A DNA stretch of 64,000 nucleotides from Ligilactobacillus animalis KCTC 3501 = DSM 20602 (GCF_001434535.1 NZ_AYYW01000057.1:186001-250000); one strand, 5' to 3'; counted from the first letter of the stretch, positions 54,961-63,226 are shown. Numbers and translations: made by a program. The notes: generated by a model not told the origin, from the sequence alone.

Positions 54961-55266
54961 ATGGATAAACAAGAATTCGAGACTTATTTAAATGAGCACT
55001 GCTCGGCTTTAACTAAATTTCAAGAACGAGCTTTAGACTACCAAGCCAATAACAATCAAAATCGCGCTAGATCGGCTCGCTGGAATGATGCCAAAGTCCA
55101 ACGAGCCGCCGATGCAATGTACGATACTTTTCTTACTGGGATCTACACCAAATTACGCAGTGCGATCGAAGACAAATATGATCGCCAAGCTTGGCTCGAT
55201 TATATCGAAAAATACGGACTCTTAGAACAGTTGGAAGAAAGTGTCCTTGAGATCGAATTTGAGTAA
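54961..55266 (+). CDS. Hypothetical acidic protein
   Basis: The 101-residue protein is mostly predicted helical and acidic at the C-terminus (EQLEESVLEIEFE). I do not recognise it. An AGAGG SD precedes the ATG, and a clear terminator hairpin follows at 55267-55305 (AGATAGCAGATGT/ACATCTGCTATCT). Confidence 0.65.
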   Translation: MDKQEFETYLNEHCSALTKFQERALDYQANNNQNRARSARWNDAKVQRAADAMYDTFLTGIYTKLRSAIEDKYDRQAWLDYIEKYGLLEQLEESVLEIEFE

Positions 55267-55305
55267 AAAGATAGCAGATGTTTGAGACATCTGCTATCTT
55301 TTTAC
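55267..55305 (+). terminator. Terminator after the hypothetical gene
   Basis: A perfect 15-bp stem (AAAGATAGCAGATGT with its complement) ends in five T residues. Confidence 0.88.
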
Positions 55306-55330
55306 TCAAAAGTACTGAGGAGATCGTTCC

Positions 55331-55504
55331 ATGACCACACCAGAAAGCCAAGCAAAAATCGAGCAATTTACAGAACTGATGCAGCTTCAAAGGGAGACTG
55401 GCATAGAATTTTGTGGACGTGAATATTTCTTCGAACCTATTTTCAGCGACGACCCATTTAAGGCTATCGGTTGGAGGTTTTCTACACTTTGTTTTAGGAA
55501 ATAA
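55331..55504 (+). CDS. 57-residue ORF, probably a truncated gene
   Basis: ATG 55331 has a good SD (GAGGAGA, 8 nt upstream). The 57 residues (MTTPESQAKIEQFTELMQLQ, then EFCGREYFFEPIFSDDPFKAIGW) look like the N-terminus of a longer protein that stops soon after, at the edge of the GATC-poor accessory stretch. It could be a short real gene or a remnant. Confidence 0.4.
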   Translation: MTTPESQAKIEQFTELMQLQRETGIEFCGREYFFEPIFSDDPFKAIGWRFSTLCFRK

Positions 55505-55601
55505 TCACTATATCTAACTATTGTTGTGAATGCACATCAATAGTTACTTAAAGTCAATTGAAATTTTTTCCATTGAACTAACACTTACTATAGTCTTTCC
55601 T

Positions 55602-55904
55602 CTAAAGCACCGTATTTCTTGATACCATGTTCTCTTTGATCTTAGTACGCATCATAATCTTATCTTCTTCTCTACACCCTTGAAATACTAATTCATCGAC
55701 ATCATTGAAATAATAGCACCCATCAGGATTATTCATCCTCTCCTGTTCATCAAGCATTATATAATGTTCCATTCCGACTTTATGCCTAAATTCAGCAAGT
55801 TGTTCACCTGCTCCATATAAAAGTGGACCAGTAGCACCCCATATTTCTTTCAACACGTAATAATCTATCTTATATTGATACTCTAAGTAATTATGCCTTC
55901 CCAT
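55602..55904 (-). CDS. Small hypothetical protein, candidate orphan immunity protein
   Basis: The 100-residue protein is not recognised; it is acidic to neutral with no membrane segment. Its start (MGRHNYLEY) overlaps a short upstream frame (GYDIVKENKYAVELNVMNRG, then KIGWEGIIT and stop) that is a remnant C-terminus of another protein. A related remnant precedes the A2 gene. By position it occupies the same slot as the A genes, so immunity is inferred from context only. Confidence 0.45.
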   Translation of the reverse strand: MGRHNYLEYQYKIDYYVLKEIWGATGPLLYGAGEQLAEFRHKVGMEHYIMLDEQERMNNPDGCYYFNDVDELVFQGCREEDKIMMRTKIKENMVSRNTVL

Positions 55905-56009
55905 CCTATCTTGCCCCTGTTCATTACATTCAATTCTACAGCATATTTATTTTCTTTCACTATATCATATCCTGATAGAACAGCAACTATAACCTTGAAT
56001 AATTTTAAA
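55905..56009 (-). pseudogene. Remnant C-terminus of a lost toxin-like gene
   Basis: Directly after the B2 gene, a frame with KLFKVIVAVLSGYDIV, KENKYAVELNVMNRG and a stop overlaps the start of the 100-residue gene. A diverged copy of the same DNA (…CATTTAATTCTACAG…) lies at about 57238-57297, upstream of A2. Confidence 0.4.
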
Positions 56010-56231
56010 CTACTCCAGATACTCTGCATGCGCTACGTTATCTTCGTAGCAACAAATATAATCTCCCTTATCACGTCCCTTTTCGGGGACAATCGTTAAA
56101 TACGCACCATTGTCATCATTATCATAACTAGTAGTATAATCTACAATTTTCCCAATAATAACTCTACCATTTTTTAAAATAACTTTGCCCCTAGCAACTC
56201 TTTCAAAATTACTCAAAATAATCCGAATCAC
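56010..56231 (-). CDS. Small beta-rich protein, copy B2
   Basis: The 73-residue protein is nearly a duplicate of B1 (57401-57613): both have ARGKV-LKNG-IGKIVDYTTSYDN-GAYLTIVPE and YICCYED-HAEYLE. The fold looks like a small Sm/SH3-like barrel; function is unknown. In B1 initiation is an ATG; here the aligned position is ATT, leaving only a GTG too close to the SD. The copy may be decaying. Confidence 0.5.
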   Translation of the reverse strand: MIRIILSNFERVARGKVILKNGRVIIGKIVDYTTSYDNDDNGAYLTIVPEKGRDKGDYICCYEDNVAHAEYLE

Positions 56232-56731
56232 CCTTCCATGGAACTAAATGAACACCTGTACTGCTTAGTGTATTTTTACACCAGTAAGCCTTCGTCCTTT
56301 GTTATCTATAGCAACAACTCTACCTACATATACCCTTTCACGAGGGTCATACTCGGAGTTTTCATTTTTTTCAAACTCTACTTTTTCCGTCTTGTGGCGT
56401 ATGTGGTATATCCTTGTTTTGATGTCTTTTTTGAGCATGCTTATTGATTTCATCTTTCCAAATGCCTTTTGCAAAATTTTCTTGAATATTAGGTGGCTCA
56501 AGCTGCGGTTTGTAGCCTGCTTGTTTATCCCTGACTAGTAATATGCCAATTTCTCGGATGGTTAAGTACACTATTTTCTGGTGAAATAACGTCCATGAAC
56601 TCTATTCCTTTGACGTAACCATACTCGGACAGCATTTTCATCGTTTCGTATAATTGGCGATTCGAAACATCTAACATGCTAGCGTTCAGACTGTCGATGT
56701 TAATATCTAAATCGTTCTTATAACAATTCAT
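56232..56731 (-). pseudogene. Frameshifted toxin-like remnant with YjcQ-like N-terminal part
   Basis: Three overlapping partial frames read in order. The first (56525-56731) looks like the start of a YjcQ-type winged-helix protein, NRQLYETMKMLSEYGYVKGIEF. The second contains PPNIQENFAKGIWKDEINKHAQKRH. The third ends RERVYVGRVVAIDNKGRRLTGVKI, then, after a one-base loss relative to the copy near B1, GVHLVPWKGD. That ending resembles C-termini of phage-borne polymorphic toxins. No intact gene remains. Confidence 0.45.
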
Positions 56732-56834
56732 TTAGGTATTTCAAGATTTTACACGTTACTCGAGCATAGGAATTTGATTTCACGTCTATCACTCCAACAT
56801 ATTAAAAAAGCACTCAATCACGAGTGCATAAGAT

Positions 56835-57149
56835 TTAAGATAATTGTACAATATTCAAGCGGCGATACGCTACCATAATCAATTCTTTAACATTATAGCC
56901 GTCAACTTCAAAGTCATCCAGTTCTGGCGCTTTTAAAAACGCTTCAGGATCAGCAACTTGAACAGAACAAATTTCACCACCAGAAAATTCTGTCCACTCT
57001 GCAAAAAGAACAGACTGAATCCCCTTAGGTAGTTCTATTCCCCCGCGGTATGTGGGGCCAATCCTGTTAGGGAAGTCAATGTCAATTTCAGGAACAGTTT
57101 CATCTAATTCGTATTCAGTCAAACTGAACTTAAAGTTCTCAAAGTCCAT
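56835..57149 (-). CDS. Small hypothetical protein, copy A2 (candidate immunity protein)
   Basis: The 104-residue acidic protein is paralogous to A1 (57842-58150): both start M-(D/N)FEN, contain DETIP/DETVP and end YNVK-LIMVAYRRLNI-QL. The family is not recognised. Its ATG overlaps a stop codon (TAATG) that ends a short upstream remnant frame (YKNGGKLY), the arrangement expected of toxin-immunity pairs. SD is GGAGGA. Confidence 0.55.
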   Translation of the reverse strand: MDFENFKFSLTEYELDETVPEIDIDFPNRIGPTYRGGIELPKGIQSVLFAEWTEFSGGEICSVQVADPEAFLKAPELDDFEVDGYNVKELIMVAYRRLNIVQLS

Positions 57150-57400
57150 TAATACAACTTTCCTCCATTTTTATAATTTTCTATACTTTAAACTCGCTTG
57201 CAAGAGTAGTTATTTGTACTTTTCCATTCCATTTTACACCTATTCATCACATTTAATTCTACAGAATATTTATTTGATTTAACTATTATCATATCTAGTA
57301 TATAGTTCTGTCGTCTGCCTACGTTTGGTTATACAGTTTCCTCTATTCCAATCTAACGTAAACATTCCCGATGGAACAGTCACCCTCGAATAATTTTAGA

Positions 57401-57613
57401 CTACTCTAGATATTCTGCATGTGACACTTCATCTTCATAGCAACAAATATAGCCACCTTTTAACGGACCAGCTTCGGGGACAATTGTCAAGTATGCACCA
57501 TCATCATTGTTATCATAACTAGTAGTATAATCTACAATTTTTCCGATAAATACTTTACCATTTTTTAAAACGACTTTTCCCCTAGCGGTCCTTTCAAAAT
57601 TACTTAAAATCAT
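57401..57613 (-). CDS. Small beta-rich protein, copy B1
   Basis: The 70-residue protein starts at ATG 57613 (MILSNFERTARG) with AAAGGTGATT upstream. It is the better-preserved twin of B2. The same frame continues upstream through KIYYSSIGVHLVPWKGDS, the remnant tail of a toxin-like protein, so the gene directly follows, and is now fused in frame with, that tail. Function is unknown; immunity is possible by position. Confidence 0.55.
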   Translation of the reverse strand: MILSNFERTARGKVVLKNGKVFIGKIVDYTTSYDNNDDGAYLTIVPEAGPLKGGYICCYEDEVSHAEYLE

Positions 57614-57775
57614 TTGAATCGAATCACCTTTCCATGGAACTAAATGAACACCTATACTGCTATAGTATATTTTAGCTGTTGTCACTCGTTATCTATAGTA
57701 ACAACTCTACCTACATAATATCCTCTTGCGAAGTCCGTGTTCAAGAATTGTATTTTATTCAAATTTTCCTTCGTA
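57614..57775 (-). pseudogene. Toxin-like C-terminal remnant upstream of B1
   Basis: Frames YYVGRVVTIDNE and KIYYSSIGVHLVPWKGDS correspond to one continuous tail, YVGRVV-IDN-KIYYSS-GVHLVPWKGDS, also seen (with other lesions) before B2. The duplication of tail plus B shows a repeated module. Confidence 0.45.
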
Positions 57776-57841
57776 GGAATTTGATTTCACATTTATCACT
57801 CCAGTATATTAAAAAAGCACTTAACCATGAGTACTTAAAAA

Positions 57842-58150
57842 TTAAGTCAATTGTTCAATGTTTAATCGACGATACGCCACCATGATCAAATTCTTGACGT
57901 TGTAGTTATTGACTTCAATATTATCTAAAAATGGATCATTTAAAAAATCAGCTGGGTCTACAATCTCGATATAACTAATTTTTCCTTCTTTAGTTGAATC
58001 CGTATAAATTATAGATACCCCATTACCAGGAAGTTCGATTTCACCAAAACGAGTCTTTCCCGTTATATCTAGAAAATCAACACCGATTGCCGGTATTGTT
58101 TCATCCATAAAGTATGAAGTTAATTTAAAACTAATATTTTCAAAATTCAT
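57842..58150 (-). CDS. Small hypothetical protein, copy A1 (candidate immunity protein)
   Basis: The 102-residue acidic protein is the paralogue of A2. Its ATG overlaps the TGA of an upstream frame (TGATG) that encodes WGEDSFIVVTRNGNIVTVYE and ends YLNKQKEGKRLY. AGAAGGGA at the end of that frame serves as SD. The coupling suggests that A1 protected the cell from the protein whose tail remains. Confidence 0.55.
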   Translation of the reverse strand: MNFENISFKLTSYFMDETIPAIGVDFLDITGKTRFGEIELPGNGVSIIYTDSTKEGKISYIEIVDPADFLNDPFLDNIEVNNYNVKNLIMVAYRRLNIEQLT

Positions 58151-58271
58151 CAATATAGACGCTTCCCTTCTTTTTGTTTATTTAAGTATCTTGGATCTGG
58201 TTCGTATACTGTAACTATATTACCATTTCTTGTAACTACAATAAAAGAATCTTCACCCCAAGAAGAGACCT
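58150..58271 (-). pseudogene. Toxin-like C-terminal fragment coupled to A1
   Basis: A 38-codon frame (SSWGEDSFIVVTRNGNIVTV, then EPDPRYLNKQKEGKRLY, stop) has an upstream in-frame TAG and no start. The pattern T-x-N-G-x-I-x-T-x-Y is common at C-termini of secreted polymorphic toxins. It is cut off at the junction with the integrase remnant. Confidence 0.45.
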
Positions 58272-58383
58272 ACGTGGCACAGCGCCCCTTTCTGAAAAAT
58301 CCCCTAACCCGTTACTACAATGAGTTTTAAAAAAACTATAAAAGAACGTACATTCAAGAAAAGGGAGAAAAATTATCGTCAGT

Positions 58384-58650
58384 GTCACAGAAACGCTAGA
58401 ATATAAAAATATAGCCATTTCAAATCAATACAAATCGGATCAAACTAAAACCGCTGCCGGAATGCGCAACCTAGTATCATCGCATATTTTTAGGCATACG
58501 CATATTTCCAAACTCGCAGAGCTAGGTGTGCCACTATATGTGATCTAGAATCGTGTTGGTCATGAATCAAGCAAAATAACACAGACGATTTATCTTCATG
58601 TCACAGAACAGGCTAAGAAACAATTGAATTCAAAATTGGACGAGCTTTAA
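58384..58650 (+). pseudogene. Tyrosine-recombinase (phage integrase) remnant
   Basis: Reading the plus strand, SSHIFRHTHISKLAELGVPL is followed by YVI, an in-frame TAG, then NRVGHESSKITQTIYLHVTE and KLDEL. These are the HxxR, GH and catalytic Tyr boxes of phage integrases, interrupted by one stop and lacking the N-terminal two-thirds. It marks an old integration event next to the rplS terminator. Confidence 0.75.
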
Positions 58651-58722
58651 AAAAGTTTTCTCCCATTTGTCCCCCCAAAGGGTATTTTTTTAGATCAAAT
58701 TAGCCTCATCTAATTTTTTGCA

Positions 58723-58755
58723 AATAAAAAAACCCTTGAAAACTCAAGGGTTTCG
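58723..58755 (-). terminator. rplS terminator
   Basis: AAACCCTTGA-GTTT-TCAAGGGTTT hairpin followed by a T-run. Confidence 0.9.
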
Positions 58756-58764
58756 ACGTTTTTA

Positions 58765-59118
58765 TTAACGGCGGCGTTCTGGGATACGAGCAGCCTTACC
58801 TTGTAATGCACGTAAGTAGTACAACTTAGCACGGCGTACACGACCGTAACGTACAACTTCGATCTTGTCAACACGTGGTGTGTGCAATGGGAATGTACGT
58901 TCAACACCTACACCATTACTGATTTTACGAACTGTGTAAGTTTCTGAGATACCTTCGCCACGACGTTTGATAACAACGCCTTCGAAGATTTGGATACGTT
59001 CACGCTTACCTTCAACGATACGAGCGTGAACACGCACTGTATCACCAGCGCGGAATTCTGGAATATCATTACGTAATTGAGATTCCGTAATCTTTTGGAT
59101 CAATGGGTTTACTGACAT
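58765..59118 (-). CDS. rplS: 50S ribosomal protein L19
   Basis: The 117-residue protein has the standard [20 protein letters not shown] start and [22 protein letters not shown], and ends [14 protein letters not shown] 59118 has the SD AAGGAGA. It has its own promoter and leader, separate from the trmD operon. Confidence 0.98.
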   Translation of the reverse strand: MSVNPLIQKITESQLRNDIPEFRAGDTVRVHARIVEGKRERIQIFEGVVIKRRGEGISETYTVRKISNGVGVERTFPLHTPRVDKIEVVRYGRVRRAKLYYLRALQGKAARIPERRR

Positions 59119-59227
59119 TATATATGTTCTCCTTTTCCTCGACATTCATGTCCAGATACAGCGGAATATCGTTAATCGTCGGCAAATAGCCAATAAATAT
59201 CTTAACATACTCAAAATTGAATGTAAA
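59119..59227 (-). promoter_or_regulatory. rplS promoter and leader (candidate L19 leader)
   Basis: TTTACA (59222-59227), 17 nt, TAAGAT (59199-59204), give a leader of about 75 nt with a GACAT-GAAT-GTC hairpin (CTGGACATGAATGTCGAG) before the SD. Firmicute rplS genes often have a short autoregulatory L19 leader; identity is likely but not proven here. The -35 lies 9 nt beyond the stop of the GNAT gene. Confidence 0.6.
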
Positions 59228-59235
59228 CATCAATT

Positions 59236-59799
59236 TTAAAAATTTGGTTTAGCTAATGGTGGTGCTGGCACTGGATGAGTCCCGATAAACTTTTCCATCC
59301 AAACCATATCATACCAAGTATCAAATTTGTAGCCACAGCTATGGAAACGGCCGACCAGCCGATACCCTAAATGCTCATGAAAATGCATGCTGGCATAATC
59401 AACATGCTCTTGCTCCTCAGTCGCAGGAACACTGATACATGCGTTGATATTTTGGATCCCTTGTCGTTTAAGAGCTTTTTCTAACGCCTGATAGAGCTTT
59501 TTGCCAATGCCACCACCTCGACTAGCATGGTCCAAGTAGACTGTGACTTCAACGGCCCATTTGTACGCTTCTCGGTGATTGAAAGAAGCTGCATAAGCAA
59601 ATCCAACTACGATATCATCTTTTACCGCTACTAAATAAGGATACATCGCCGTAGTCTTTTCGATCCGTTCAGTAAATTCGGCTAAAGTCGGAACTTTATA
59701 TTCAAACGTGATTGCTGTCTTTTCAACATAATAAGCATAGATCTGGCGCAAAGCCTCAGCATCAGCTTTTTGGACCGGTCTGATCACGACTTCACTCAT
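59236..59799 (-). CDS. GNAT N-acetyltransferase (phosphinothricin-acetyltransferase-like)
   Basis: The 187-residue protein starts [29 protein letters not shown] and has the acetyl-CoA loop [20 protein letters not shown], as in the PAT/YwnH group, which acetylates methionine sulfoximine, phosphinothricin or related amino acids. The substrate is not known. It overlaps the end of trmD and closes the rpsP operon. ATG 59799 follows GAGG by 9 nt. Confidence 0.87.
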   Translation of the reverse strand: MSEVVIRPVQKADAEALRQIYAYYVEKTAITFEYKVPTLAEFTERIEKTTAMYPYLVAVKDDIVVGFAYAASFNHREAYKWAVEVTVYLDHASRGGGIGKKLYQALEKALKRQGIQNINACISVPATEEQEHVDYASMHFHEHLGYRLVGRFHSCGYKFDTWYDMVWMEKFIGTHPVPAPPLAKPNF

Positions 59800-60538
59800 C
59801 GTCATTTACCTCAAGTGTTTTAAACTCCCGTAGCCATTTTTCCTCTTGAGCAGAAAGCTCGTAATTTTCTAGAAGGTCAGGCCGGCGCTCATAAGTCCGA
59901 CGTAAAGCTTCCTTATTGCGCCATTCCGCGATCTTTTGGTGGTTACCACTTGTTAGTACTTCAGGCACTTTCATTCCTCTAAAATCGGCTGGACGGGTGT
60001 ATTGTGGATATTCAAGTAAGCCCATCGAAAATGAATCACCTAAAGCCGACTCACGGTTACCCAAAACATCAGGCAATAAACGTACCGTCGCATCGATCAC
60101 GACCATCGCACCTAATTCACCACCAGTCAAGACAAAATCCCCTAATGAGATCTCATCTGTCACGCGTTCTCTGATCCGTTCATCATAGCCTTCATAATGG
60201 CCACAAATAAAGGTCAAATGTTTTTCTTGCGATAATTCTTCGGCAACTTTTTGATCAAATTTACGTCCAGCTGGATCTAATAAGATGACTTTGCCTAAGC
60301 CATCATTTTTAGCAGCGATCGCATCTAAAGCATCATAGATTGGTTGAGCTTGTAACAACATGCCAGCGCCACCTCCATAAGGTGTATCATCAACATGACG
60401 TTGCTTATTAGTCGTATAGTCACGAAAATCGGTCACTTCGACATCAAGGAGTTGCTTTTCGATCGCTTTGCCCACGATCGATTGCGTCAATGGTCCCTTG
60501 AACATTTCGGGAAATAAACTTAAAATATCTATCTTCAT
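59792..60538 (-). CDS. trmD: tRNA (guanine-37-N1)-methyltransferase
   Basis: TrmD is an essential SPOUT enzyme that prevents +1 frameshifting. The 248 residues show [37 protein letters not shown] and [16 protein letters not shown]. It is directly adjacent to rimM. Confidence 0.97.
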   Translation of the reverse strand: MKIDILSLFPEMFKGPLTQSIVGKAIEKQLLDVEVTDFRDYTTNKQRHVDDTPYGGGAGMLLQAQPIYDALDAIAAKNDGLGKVILLDPAGRKFDQKVAEELSQEKHLTFICGHYEGYDERIRERVTDEISLGDFVLTGGELGAMVVIDATVRLLPDVLGNRESALGDSFSMGLLEYPQYTRPADFRGMKVPEVLTSGNHQKIAEWRNKEALRRTYERRPDLLENYELSAQEEKWLREFKTLEVNDDE

Positions 60539-61054
60539 CTAGTCATCCAATCCCTCTAAGAGTTCAACATGTACTTTACCAGCAGCTAGATCGACATCTT
60601 TGATCACCTCATCGATCACTGGCAGTAAGAGATCATTTTTTTGTTTACGTTTGACGACCCAGACATCATTAGCACCAGGCGATAAGATCTCCTTGATCTC
60701 CCCAAGTGAGTTGCCATTTTCATCTACAACATCTAAACCGATGATCTGATGATAGTAATATGAACCATCTTCAAGTTCTTCTTGTTGATCAGCCGAAACC
60801 TTTAGATCATCACCCTTGAATTTTTCAACTAAATTGATGTTATCGTAGCCTTCAAACGCTAACATGATAAATTGCTTATGGCGGCGACTCTTTTGGATCG
60901 TTAATTCCGTTCCCGTGCTTGCATTTTGCTTAAAAGCATATAATTTATTACCTGGCTTAAAACGCTCTTCTGGAAAATCAGTCGTTGCGATCACCTTGAC
61001 TTCCCCACAGATCCCGTGAGTATTAACGATTTTCCCAACTTGATAAAATTCCAT
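60539..61054 (-). CDS. rimM: 16S rRNA processing protein RimM
   Basis: RimM helps 30S head assembly by binding S19. It has the N-terminal GKIVNTHGICGEVKV strand and the C-terminal PRC-barrel (NDVWVVKRKQKNDLLLPVIDEVIKDVDLAAGKVHVELLEGLDD in parts); 171 residues. Confidence 0.96.
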   Translation of the reverse strand: MEFYQVGKIVNTHGICGEVKVIATTDFPEERFKPGNKLYAFKQNASTGTELTIQKSRRHKQFIMLAFEGYDNINLVEKFKGDDLKVSADQQEELEDGSYYYHQIIGLDVVDENGNSLGEIKEILSPGANDVWVVKRKQKNDLLLPVIDEVIKDVDLAAGKVHVELLEGLDD

Positions 61055-61078
61055 TTAAAACCCTCCTCGTATTTGCTA

Positions 61079-61122
61079 TTAAAAAAACCTCTGAAGAAAC
61101 TAGGTTTCAGACAGAGGTTTGA
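61079..61122 (-). terminator. Hairpin between khpA and rimM
   Basis: AAACCTCTG and CAGAGGTTT make a 9-bp stem followed by TTTT. It would lower rimM-trmD expression relative to rpsP. Confidence 0.75.
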
Positions 61123-61371
61123 TTAATCATCTACAATATTTAAACGAACACGCAAAGGTCCGTCAATACGAATGCTATAAACGATAGTCCGGATCGCTTG
61201 AGCTACCCGACCATGTTTTCCAATCACACGCCCGACATCTTCAGGCGCTACAGATAAGTTAAAATTCAGAAAATGTGCATCCTGGGCAGTTGTAATCGCA
61301 ATCGCCTCAGGTTCAGACACCAATGGTTTGACAATCGATAAGATCAATTGTTTCACATCTGCTTCTGTCAT
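61123..61371 (-). CDS. khpA: KH-domain RNA-binding protein KhpA
   Basis: The 82-residue single KH domain has the GxxG loop as IGKHGR in VAPEDVGRVIGKHGRVAQAIRTI. KhpA works with KhpB in cell-elongation and division regulation in streptococci and lactobacilli. Its place after rpsP matches YlqC. Confidence 0.94.
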   Translation of the reverse strand: MTEADVKQLILSIVKPLVSEPEAIAITTAQDAHFLNFNLSVAPEDVGRVIGKHGRVAQAIRTIVYSIRIDGPLRVRLNIVDD

Positions 61372-61381
61372 TTACCTAACC

Positions 61382-61657
61382 TTATTTCTTGGAGTACTTA
61401 GCTTCGTGGAATTTCTTCATAACGCCTTCTTTTGAAAGGATGTTACGAACTGTATCTGATGGTTGAGCACCGTTATTCAACCAGCCCATGATAGCTTCTT
61501 CTTTAAGTGTAACTTGTTCTGGTTGTGTCAATGGGTTGTATGTACCCACTGTTTCGATGAAACGGCCATCACGTGGAGAACGTGAATCTGCTACAACGAT
61601 ACGATAGAATGGGCGCTTCTTAGAACCCATACGCTTTAAACGAATTTTTACTGACAT
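61382..61657 (-). CDS. rpsP: 30S ribosomal protein S16
   Basis: The 91-residue protein starts [32 protein letters not shown] (in parts) and ends in a short basic tail. It is the first gene of the rpsP-khpA-rimM-trmD-GNAT operon, with a strong GGAGGTG SD. Confidence 0.98.
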   Translation of the reverse strand: MSVKIRLKRMGSKKRPFYRIVVADSRSPRDGRFIETVGTYNPLTQPEQVTLKEEAIMGWLNNGAQPSDTVRNILSKEGVMKKFHEAKYSKK

Positions 61658-61692
61658 GCATTACACCTCCTAATATCTTATCAACGATAAAT

Positions 61693-61721
61693 AATATACC
61701 AGTAATTTGGTCTGCTGTAAA
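61693..61721 (-). promoter_or_regulatory. rpsP operon promoter
   Basis: TTTACA (61716-61721), 17 nt, TATATT (61693-61698), with TG just upstream of the -10. Confidence 0.78.
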
Positions 61722-61783
61722 GGGAAAATTCTTGACAGTTATAAAAAATTTTTCTAATTTAATGAAAAACCTTGATTTACCGC

Positions 61784-63211
61784 CTATTTGCGCCGCTTAC
61801 GCAAACGTTGTAATTTACGTTTTTTATTTTTACGTACCATGCGATTCATGGACATCTTAGCTAATTTACCACTGATACCATCACCTAAGAGACCTTCCAT
61901 CCCACTGAAATTCCCCTTAGACATCTTTTGCATCATATCACGCATTTGTTTAAATTGCTTGATCATTCGGTTCACTTCTTGGATCGGACGTCCTGAACCA
62001 GCTGCGATCCGGCGTCTGCGACTTGGATTCAAAAGATCTGGATCTTCCCGTTCTTGTGGTGTCATTGAGTAAACGATCGCCTTGGTATGCTCCATATCTT
62101 TAGGATCGACCTTAATATTTTTTAGGGCTGGATTATTGGCCATCCCTGGGATCATCTTCATGATATCTTCGATCGGTCCCATATTTTGAACTTGTTCTAA
62201 TTGATCTAAAAAGTCATTGAAATCAAAGCTGTTTTCCCGCATTTTATCGGCGAGTTCTTCGGCTTTTTTCTCATCAAAGTCCTTTTGAGCTTTTTCGATC
62301 AATGTGAGCATATCACCCATCCCTAAGATACGTGATGCCATTCGATCAGGGTAAAAGACGTCTAAGGCCGTCATTTTTTCACCTTGCCCGATAAATTTGA
62401 TCGGTTTACCTGTCACCGCACGGATCGAAAGCGCAGCCCCACCACGAGTATCGCCATCTAATTTCGTTAAGACGACCCCCGTTACATCCAATTGATCGTT
62501 AAAACCTTGGGCGACTTCCACGGCATTTTGCCCGGTCATCGCATCAACTGTCAGCAAGATCTCATTTGGTTGGGCCAATTCTTTGATATTGACTAACTCA
62601 TCCATCAATCGTTCATCGATCTGTAAACGACCAGCCGTATCGATGATCACATAGTCATTTTTCTTTTCCTTGGCTAGTTCCATCCCTTGCTTAACGATCT
62701 GAACGGGATCGACATCGGTTCCCATTTCAAAGACTGGGACATCTAATTCACGCCCAATCGTCTTCAATTGGTCGACCGCAGCTGGGCGATAAACGTCAGC
62801 CGCGATCATCAATGGACGTGCATTTTGTTCGTCTTTTAGGCGCTTAGCCATTTTCCCTGCTGTTGTTGTTTTACCGGCACCTTGTAGCCCGACCATCATA
62901 ATGACTGTCGGGATCTTAGGTGACTTATTCAATGGTGTGGCTTCTTCCCCCATCACCTTGACTAATTCTTCATTAACGATCTTGACGATCTGTTGTGCTG
63001 GCGTCAAGCTTTCTAGCACCTCAGCACCTACAGCTCGAGTACGCACGGTCTTCACAAAGTCTTTGACTACTTTAAAGTTAACGTCAGATTCCAACAAGGC
63101 TAAACGGATCTCGCGCATTACCTCTTTGACGTCGGATTCGCTGACCTTACCCTTACGCCGTAATTTTCCGATCGCATTTTGGAGACGTTCTGTTAATCCT
63201 TCAAATGCCAT
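61784..63211 (-). CDS. ffh: Signal recognition particle protein Ffh
   Basis: Ffh is the SRP GTPase that delivers membrane proteins. The 475 residues have an N domain, the G domain with GLQGAGKTTTAGKMA, DTAGRLQID and TKLDGDTRGGAAL, and a methionine-rich M domain (from about residue 300) with the GSGRPIQEVNRMIKQFKQM helix. It is downstream of ylxM and ftsY. Confidence 0.97.
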   Translation of the reverse strand: MAFEGLTERLQNAIGKLRRKGKVSESDVKEVMREIRLALLESDVNFKVVKDFVKTVRTRAVGAEVLESLTPAQQIVKIVNEELVKVMGEEATPLNKSPKIPTVIMMVGLQGAGKTTTAGKMAKRLKDEQNARPLMIAADVYRPAAVDQLKTIGRELDVPVFEMGTDVDPVQIVKQGMELAKEKKNDYVIIDTAGRLQIDERLMDELVNIKELAQPNEILLTVDAMTGQNAVEVAQGFNDQLDVTGVVLTKLDGDTRGGAALSIRAVTGKPIKFIGQGEKMTALDVFYPDRMASRILGMGDMLTLIEKAQKDFDEKKAEELADKMRENSFDFNDFLDQLEQVQNMGPIEDIMKMIPGMANNPALKNIKVDPKDMEHTKAIVYSMTPQEREDPDLLNPSRRRRIAAGSGRPIQEVNRMIKQFKQMRDMMQKMSKGNFSGMEGLLGDGISGKLAKMSMNRMVRKNKKRKLQRLRKRRK

Positions 63212-63226
63212 TTAGTGCACCAACTT

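Noticed and set aside
58236-58418. 60-codon minus-strand open frame between A1 and the integrase remnant
   Set aside because: No SD, and it lies across the toxin fragment and integrase remnant in another frame.
55500-58700. CRISPR array or restriction-modification locus in the accessory region
   Set aside because: Repeats there are long gene-size duplications without regular spacers, and no methylase or nuclease motifs were seen.
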